Positions 8,299 through 11,320 of a stretch of DNA of 11,320 nucleotides are shown piece by piece. The translations under genes were made by a program, and so were the position numbers. The stretch's first letter is position 1; every line of letters begins with the position of its first letter. The notes under the pieces are model-generated. The model was not told where the DNA came from, did not search any database, and saw nothing but the letters and a program-made list of their open reading frames with translations. This stretch comes from Paludibacteraceae bacterium (GTDB lineage Bacteria > Bacteroidota > Bacteroidia > Bacteroidales > Paludibacteraceae): assembly GCA_947445425.1 (NCBI GenBank), contig CANFFA010000040.1, forward strand, positions 1-11,320, given 5' to 3'.

Positions 8299-8329
8299 CA
8301 AAGATATTGCTACTGAAAGTGGTCTACAA
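8299..8329 (-). promoter_or_regulatory. Predicted promoter of the porin-flavoprotein-cytochrome operon
   Basis: On the minus strand TTG (8329-8327) is 20 nt upstream of TATCTTTG (8306-8299), a full match to TAnnTTTG. Transcription would start near 8292, about 20 nt before the porin ATG. The -33 element lies inside the small palindrome at 8324-8342. Confidence 0.6.
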
Positions 8330-8342
8330 TCCCTAATTGTAG
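8324..8342. promoter_or_regulatory. Candidate operator overlapping the porin promoter
   Basis: CTACAAT (8324-8330) and ATTGTAG (8336-8342) form a perfect 7-bp inverted repeat with a 5-nt spacer. A further TTGTAG half-site is at 8351-8356. The palindrome covers the -33 element of the minus-strand promoter, a position suited to regulator binding. It is unrelated in sequence to the arsR operator. Confidence 0.35.
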
Positions 8343-8392
8343 GTAAAATTTTGTAGTTGAAAATGATTGTCATTAAATTGTAATACCCATTA

Positions 8393-8424
8393 TTTGTATA
8401 ATTTCATTTTATGTCGTAAATTTG
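8393..8424 (+). promoter_or_regulatory. Promoter of the ars operon
   Basis: TTTG (8393-8396) is followed after 20 nt by TAAATTTG (8417-8424), a full match to the Bacteroidota promoter consensus. Transcription would begin near 8431, giving a leader of about 17 nt before the arsR ATG at 8448. The -7 box forms the centre of the operator palindrome. Confidence 0.72.
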
Positions 8425-8435
8425 CGACATAAAAT
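8406..8435. promoter_or_regulatory. Presumed ArsR operator
   Basis: Perfect 11-bp arms (8406-8416 and 8425-8435, core ATGTCG/CGACAT) flank an 8-nt centre that is itself palindromic except for one base pair. Only one of the 15 symmetric pairs fails. The site lies 12 nt upstream of arsR and covers the promoter -7 box, so a bound ArsR dimer would block RNA polymerase. The assignment to ArsR rests on position and symmetry. Confidence 0.75.
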
Positions 8436-8447
8436 TATTGTTAGATA

Positions 8448-8789
8448 ATGAAGACTGAAGTATTTGATATTGAGATAAATGAATTGGCTGGATTTGCGAA
8501 AGTATTGTCAAGCCCAGCACGTTTAGCCATTCTAAAATACTTATCAGAAAGCAAAAGCTGTATCTCTGGTGATATTTCTGACCATTTGCCTTTAAGCCGA
8601 ACTACCGTTTCGCAACATCTGAAAGAACTGCGTACGATGGGCTTGATACATGGTGAAATTGAGGGTTTGAAAATAAATTATTGTTTGTGCAATGCTACTA
8701 TTACTGAAAAATTGAAACTTTTCGAAGCTTTTTTTGAACCAATAAAGGCCGCAACTGTTCAATGTGATAGTAATAAACCTTGCGAATAG
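8448..8789 (+). CDS. arsR: ArsR/SmtB-family repressor of the arsenic operon
   Basis: This 113-residue winged-helix protein has the normal ArsR length. The N-terminal half reads FAKVLSSPARLAILKYL (16-32), followed by the DNA-recognition helix around LSRTTVSQHLKEL (49-61) and the wing (about 64-78). ArsR repressors bind operator DNA as dimers and release it when arsenite or antimonite binds cysteines. The classical CVCDL motif is absent: only Cys38 stands at that position (SCISGDI). Other cysteines are 79 and 81 (CLC) and 106 and 112 at the C-terminus, so the inducer site must be arranged differently from E. coli ArsR. It is the first gene of the ars operon, directly behind a promoter with an embedded palindrome, which suggests autoregulation. 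The neighbours make arsenic the likely inducer. Confidence 0.88.
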   Translation: MKTEVFDIEINELAGFAKVLSSPARLAILKYLSESKSCISGDISDHLPLSRTTVSQHLKELRTMGLIHGEIEGLKINYCLCNATITEKLKLFEAFFEPIKAATVQCDSNKPCE

Positions 8790-8805
8790 CAATAAAATTT
8801 TAATC

Positions 8806-9213
8806 ATGAGCAATATAAAAGAAATAAGTCCTGAACAGGCAAATGAGTATCTTAAAGTGGATGCCTTATTAATTGACGTTAGAGAAGGTGAAGAAGTAGA
8901 TGCACTAGCATTCAATGTTCCTTGTGTAACCAACGTTGCCTATAGTCTTTTTGATCAGAACTTTACGGAAATCCCTAACAATCGAATCTTAATTTTTGCT
9001 TGTCATTTAGGGGTGAGAAGTTTAAATGCTGCACAATATCTGGCCGCTCAAGGTTGGGATGCTGATAAAATTTTCAGCCTAGAAGGTGGAATTGATGCCT
9101 GGAGTGCTGCGAAATTCCCAACCATTAAACCAAATCCAAATTTCACTATGGCTAAATTAACCGAAACCGGTGGTGGCTGTTGTGGTGGTGGATCGAATGG
9201 TTCTTGTTGCTAA
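8806..9213 (+). CDS. Rhodanese-domain protein with a C-terminal vicinal-Cys tail
   Basis: From the ATG at 8806 the protein has 135 residues; the frame extends further upstream, but those residues overlap arsR and do not belong to the fold. It is a single rhodanese domain: LLIDVREGEE (21-30), active-site loop CHLGVRS (66-72) with catalytic Cys66, and LEGGIDAW (92-99). Rhodaneses carry a sulfane sulfur as a Cys persulfide. After the domain comes a Gly-rich tail with two vicinal Cys pairs, C125-C126 and C134-C135, which could bind arsenite or another soft metal. The gene lies 16 nt after arsR. I infer a role in arsenic handling, such as thiol chemistry or metalloid delivery to Acr3, but no activity is shown. 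A cytoplasmic location is expected because no signal peptide is present. Confidence 0.85.
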   Translation: MSNIKEISPEQANEYLKVDALLIDVREGEEVDALAFNVPCVTNVAYSLFDQNFTEIPNNRILIFACHLGVRSLNAAQYLAAQGWDADKIFSLEGGIDAWSAAKFPTIKPNPNFTMAKLTETGGGCCGGGSNGSCC

Positions 9214-9222
9214 ATACTGTTG

Positions 9223-9284
9223 GGAATTGATTTGAGATCTAAGGTTGGTTGTCATAAATTGACCTTAGATTTCAGATTGGTTTC
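9223..9284 (+). other. 28-pair RNA hairpin between the two rhodanese genes
   Basis: Bases 9223-9250 pair without interruption with 9257-9284 around a 6-nt loop (9251-9256). I count 19 Watson-Crick and 9 G-U pairs. The G-U pairs only work in plus-strand RNA, which argues for an mRNA structure and not a DNA-binding site. It begins 10 nt after the first rhodanese stop and ends about 20 nt before the second start. It lacks a downstream T run, so it does not look like a simple terminator; processing, stability or translation control is more likely. Confidence 0.7.
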
Positions 9285-9303
9285 ATATTTTAAATCATTG
9301 ATG

Positions 9304-9699
9304 ATGGATAGCATAAAACAGATCAGTCCTGACTTAGCAAATAATTATCTTCAGGCTTTTGCATTGCTAATAGATTTGAGAGAAGGTGATGAGGTAGAGC
9401 AACTCTCCTTCAAGGTACCTTGCGTAAATAATATTGCCTATAGTCTATTTAGTCAGAATTATATGGATATTCCGAAGGATAGTAAAATTATTTTTGCCTG
9501 TCAATTTGGTGTAGATAGTCCTAAAGCAGCACAATTTTTGCTAGAACAAGGCTGGGAGGCTGATAAAATTTTCACCCTAGAAGGGGGGATGGATGCATGG
9601 CAGAAGGGTAATTTCCCAACTATTAAAATAGAGCGTGGATTTACGATGGGTAAAGCGAGCTTTACTCAATCGATTGATGGCTCGGATCTAACATTTTAA
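9304..9699 (+). CDS. Second rhodanese-domain protein, diverged paralog without tail
   Basis: From the ATG at 9304 the protein has 131 residues and aligns without gaps to the preceding rhodanese over about 116 residues. By hand count about 70 are identical (roughly 60%), so the two arose by tandem duplication. Cys66 is kept in FACQFGVDS, but the loop Arg of the first copy is replaced by Asp71. The loop Arg normally helps stabilise the substrate, so activity may be changed or lost. The vicinal-Cys tail is absent, and the end has an unrelated polar sequence. The frame stays open upstream to about 9220, but that stretch is the intergenic hairpin, and the alignment supports 9304 (9301 is an equally available ATG). 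It lies within the ars operon, 115 nt before arsC. Confidence 0.82.
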   Translation: MDSIKQISPDLANNYLQAFALLIDLREGDEVEQLSFKVPCVNNIAYSLFSQNYMDIPKDSKIIFACQFGVDSPKAAQFLLEQGWEADKIFTLEGGMDAWQKGNFPTIKIERGFTMGKASFTQSIDGSDLTF

Positions 9700-9712
9700 T
9701 TTTCGAAAAAGG

Positions 9713-9812
9713 ATAGTGTTTAGTGATTAGTGTTAAGTGATTAATACTAATCATTAACACTAATCACTAATCGTTTATCACTAATCACTAAACGTTAATC
9801 ACTAAACACTAT
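9713..9812. repeat. 100-bp inverted-repeat block built from a TTAGTGATTAGTG-like unit
   Basis: The ends form a perfect 17-bp inverted repeat (9713-9729 and 9796-9812). The outer stem continues to 30 pairs with one mismatch (9713-9743 with 9782-9812, two G-U). A competing inner hairpin pairs 9720-9736 with 9754-9770 perfectly over 17 bp, plus 6 more pairs beyond a bulge. The heptamer ATCACTA occurs at 9763, 9777, 9784 and 9798 and its complement at 9721. The block fills the gap between the second rhodanese gene and arsC and ends 2 nt before the arsC ATG. No flanking direct repeat was seen. From memory, similar low-complexity repeats occur between genes in Sphingobacteriaceae genomes. Confidence 0.85.
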
Positions 9813-9814
9813 TT

Positions 9815-10240
9815 ATGAAAGTTCTCATTCTTTGTACCGGCAACTCTTGCCGTAGCCAAATGGCACATGGTTTTTTACAATCTTTCGATGCTTCTTTAAC
9901 GGTTTGTTCTGCAGGAACTGAAGCCAGTGGTAAATTGAACGCTAAGGCTGTTAAAGCAATGGCAGAAGCGGGTCTTGATATTAGCAATCACACTTCAGAT
10001 TCAGTAGAAAAATACCTCAATGAGGAATGGGATTATGTAATTACCGTTTGCGGTGGCGCCAACGAAAGCTGTCCTGCCTTTATTGGGAATGTAAAACATC
10101 GCTTGCACATTGGTTTCGATGATCCAAGCCATGCGGTGGGAACTGAAGAATTTATTTGGAGTGAGTTTATTCGGGTTCGTAATCAGATTAAAGAAGGTTT
10201 CTACAAATTTTATGTGGAACAAATCAAATCTCAATTATGA
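9815..10240 (+). CDS. arsC: Arsenate reductase ArsC, thioredoxin-coupled low-molecular-weight phosphatase type
   Basis: This 141-residue cytoplasmic enzyme reduces arsenate to arsenite, the form exported by Acr3. It belongs to the low-molecular-weight protein tyrosine phosphatase fold: the P-loop CTGNSCRS (7-14) contains nucleophile Cys7 and Arg13 (CX5R). The redox relay cysteines are Cys79 (VITVCGGA) and Cys86 (ESCP), with the same 7-residue spacing as Cys82 and Cys89 of the S. aureus and B. subtilis enzymes. Asp103-Pro104 (FDDPSHA) is the expected general-acid region. These cysteines separate it from plain tyrosine phosphatases. Electrons would come from thioredoxin, not encoded here. The stop overlaps the acr3 start by 4 nt (ATGA), implying coupled translation. 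The upstream repeat ends 2 nt before the ATG, so it supplies the entire leader next to the start. Confidence 0.94.
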   Translation: MKVLILCTGNSCRSQMAHGFLQSFDASLTVCSAGTEASGKLNAKAVKAMAEAGLDISNHTSDSVEKYLNEEWDYVITVCGGANESCPAFIGNVKHRLHIGFDDPSHAVGTEEFIWSEFIRVRNQIKEGFYKFYVEQIKSQL

Positions 10241-11295
10241 ACAAGCGCTTAGGTTTTCTAGATCGTTACCTTACCCTTTGGATTTTCTTAGCCATGTTTA
10301 TTGGGGTGCTTTCGGGTTGGCTATTTCCCGCTGTAGCTCAGTTTTGGAACAGCCTTTCTACGGGTACAACGAACATCCCCATTGCCATTGGCTTAATGGT
10401 GATGATGTATCCTCCATTCACAAAAGTTAAATATGAGGAACTCGGTGAGGTTTTTCGTAATTGGAAGATTTTATTATTATCCTTGGTACAAAATTGGTTA
10501 ATAGGACCTGTTTTGATGTTTGGATTGGCTGTAGCCTTATTTAAATTTTTTCCAGGCGAAAACAATGCCAATCTGCCTTATGTCTATGGCATTATCATGA
10601 TTGGATTGGCAAGATGCATTGCCATGGTAATTGTTTGGAATGATTTGGCAAAAGGAGATACGCAATATGCAGCTGGCTTGGTAGCTTTTAACTCAGTGTT
10701 TCAAGTACTGTTTTTTTCAATCTATGCCTACTTCTTTATTGCCATTGCCCCAGCATGGTTCGGCATTCCAACCAGTGATGCAGTTTCTAACATTACGATT
10801 TCTGAAATTGCTAAAAGCGTATTTATTTATTTAGGAATTCCTTTTATTGCAGGCTTCTTAACACGTTTTGTTCTGATCCGCCTAAAAGATGAAAACTGGT
10901 ACACAACAGTTTTTATCCCCAAAGTAAGCCCATTGACGCTGATTGCTTTACTATTTACCATTGTGGTAATGTTCTCTTTAAAAGGAGAATATATCGTTAA
11001 AATTCCAATGGATGTTTTACTCATAGCCGTCCCTTTGTTGATATATTTTATCATCATGTTTGTGAGCTCCTTTTGGATGAGCAAAAAAGTAGGAGCGACT
11101 TACGAACAATCTACGACTTTATCTTTTACTGCCGCTAGTAACAACTTCGAACTGGCCATTGCCGTTGCCATTGCTATCTTTGGCATCAACTCTGGAGAAG
11201 CCTTTGCTGCCGTTATCGGACCATTGGTGGAAGTACCAGCCATGATTGCCTTGGTGAATTTGGCTTTTTGGTATAAAAAGAGGTGGTTTGTGTAA
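10237..11295 (+). CDS. acr3: Arsenite efflux permease, Acr3 family
   Basis: This 352-residue integral membrane protein has the length and about ten hydrophobic segments of the ACR3 family, which exports arsenite (or the hydroxide form) using the proton gradient. Visible family features are LMVMMYPPF (53-61), [19 protein letters not shown] (123-141) with Cys127, SNNFELAIA (301-309) with Glu305, and [10 protein letters not shown] (328-337) with Glu332. A Cys and a Glu at the first two positions are essential in characterised Acr3 proteins. The ATG overlaps the arsC stop as ATGA, so both are translated together. It is the last gene of the ars operon seen here; only 25 nt follow and no terminator is visible before the window ends. 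The symbol arsB is also used for this family. Confidence 0.95.
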   Translation: MNKRLGFLDRYLTLWIFLAMFIGVLSGWLFPAVAQFWNSLSTGTTNIPIAIGLMVMMYPPFTKVKYEELGEVFRNWKILLLSLVQNWLIGPVLMFGLAVALFKFFPGENNANLPYVYGIIMIGLARCIAMVIVWNDLAKGDTQYAAGLVAFNSVFQVLFFSIYAYFFIAIAPAWFGIPTSDAVSNITISEIAKSVFIYLGIPFIAGFLTRFVLIRLKDENWYTTVFIPKVSPLTLIALLFTIVVMFSLKGEYIVKIPMDVLLIAVPLLIYFIIMFVSSFWMSKKVGATYEQSTTLSFTAASNNFELAIAVAIAIFGINSGEAFAAVIGPLVEVPAMIALVNLAFWYKKRWFV

Positions 11296-11320
11296 GAATA
11301 GGCTTTTGTAATAAATAATA

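Noticed and set aside
8592..8933. Minus-strand open frame across arsR and the first rhodanese gene
   Set aside because: It overlaps two well-supported genes on the other strand and its sequence resembles no protein I recognise.
9220..9303. Upstream extension of the second rhodanese or a small gene
   Set aside because: The stretch is occupied by the hairpin, and the alignment with the first rhodanese begins at the ATG at 9304.
9713..9812. CRISPR array or mobile MITE
   Set aside because: The repeat units are about 7-14 nt without unique spacers of regular length, so it is not CRISPR. A MITE is possible from the terminal inverted repeats, but no target duplication is visible.

Overview
The window looks like chromosomal DNA of a Bacteroidota species, most likely a Sphingobacteriaceae-type organism; I cannot fix the genus. 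The evidence is an AT-rich composition, ATG starts without recognisable Shine-Dalgarno sequences, promoters of the Bacteroidota type (TTTG or TTG about 20 nt upstream of TAnnTTTG), and gene families typical of that phylum. No tRNA, rRNA, transposase or CRISPR array was seen.

Left part (1-6103), housekeeping and envelope genes. A 5'-truncated gene encodes a multidomain envelope polysaccharide enzyme: the tail of a GH18-like domain, a NodB-type deacetylase and a membrane GT2 glycosyltransferase. It ends at a two-way terminator shared with the convergent gene prmC (release-factor methyltransferase). prmC is divergent from ribD (riboflavin biosynthesis), which is followed after 2 nt by a cardiolipin synthase gene. 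A 22-bp terminator hairpin closes that unit.

Middle part (6137-8272), three minus-strand genes in one probable operon: an OprO/P-like outer-membrane porin, a secreted protein with a covalent FMN attachment motif, and a small exported c-type cytochrome. Together they look like an uncharacterised extracytoplasmic redox module. They are transcribed away from the arsenic operon and have their own promoter in the shared 175-bp region.

Right part (8393-11295), an arsenic resistance operon: arsR, two tandem rhodanese genes, arsC (thioredoxin-type arsenate reductase) and acr3 (arsenite efflux). The arsR promoter has its -7 box inside a near-perfect palindrome, the presumed ArsR operator. Arsenate would be reduced by ArsC, arsenite exported by Acr3, and ArsR would release the promoter when arsenite is present. 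The unusual elements are the rhodanese pair (one with a tail of two vicinal Cys pairs, the other with an altered active-site loop and no tail), a 28-pair RNA hairpin between them, and a 100-bp inverted-repeat block ending 2 nt before arsC.

The best candidates for something undescribed are the rhodanese pair with its hairpins and the porin-flavoprotein-cytochrome operon divergent from arsR.
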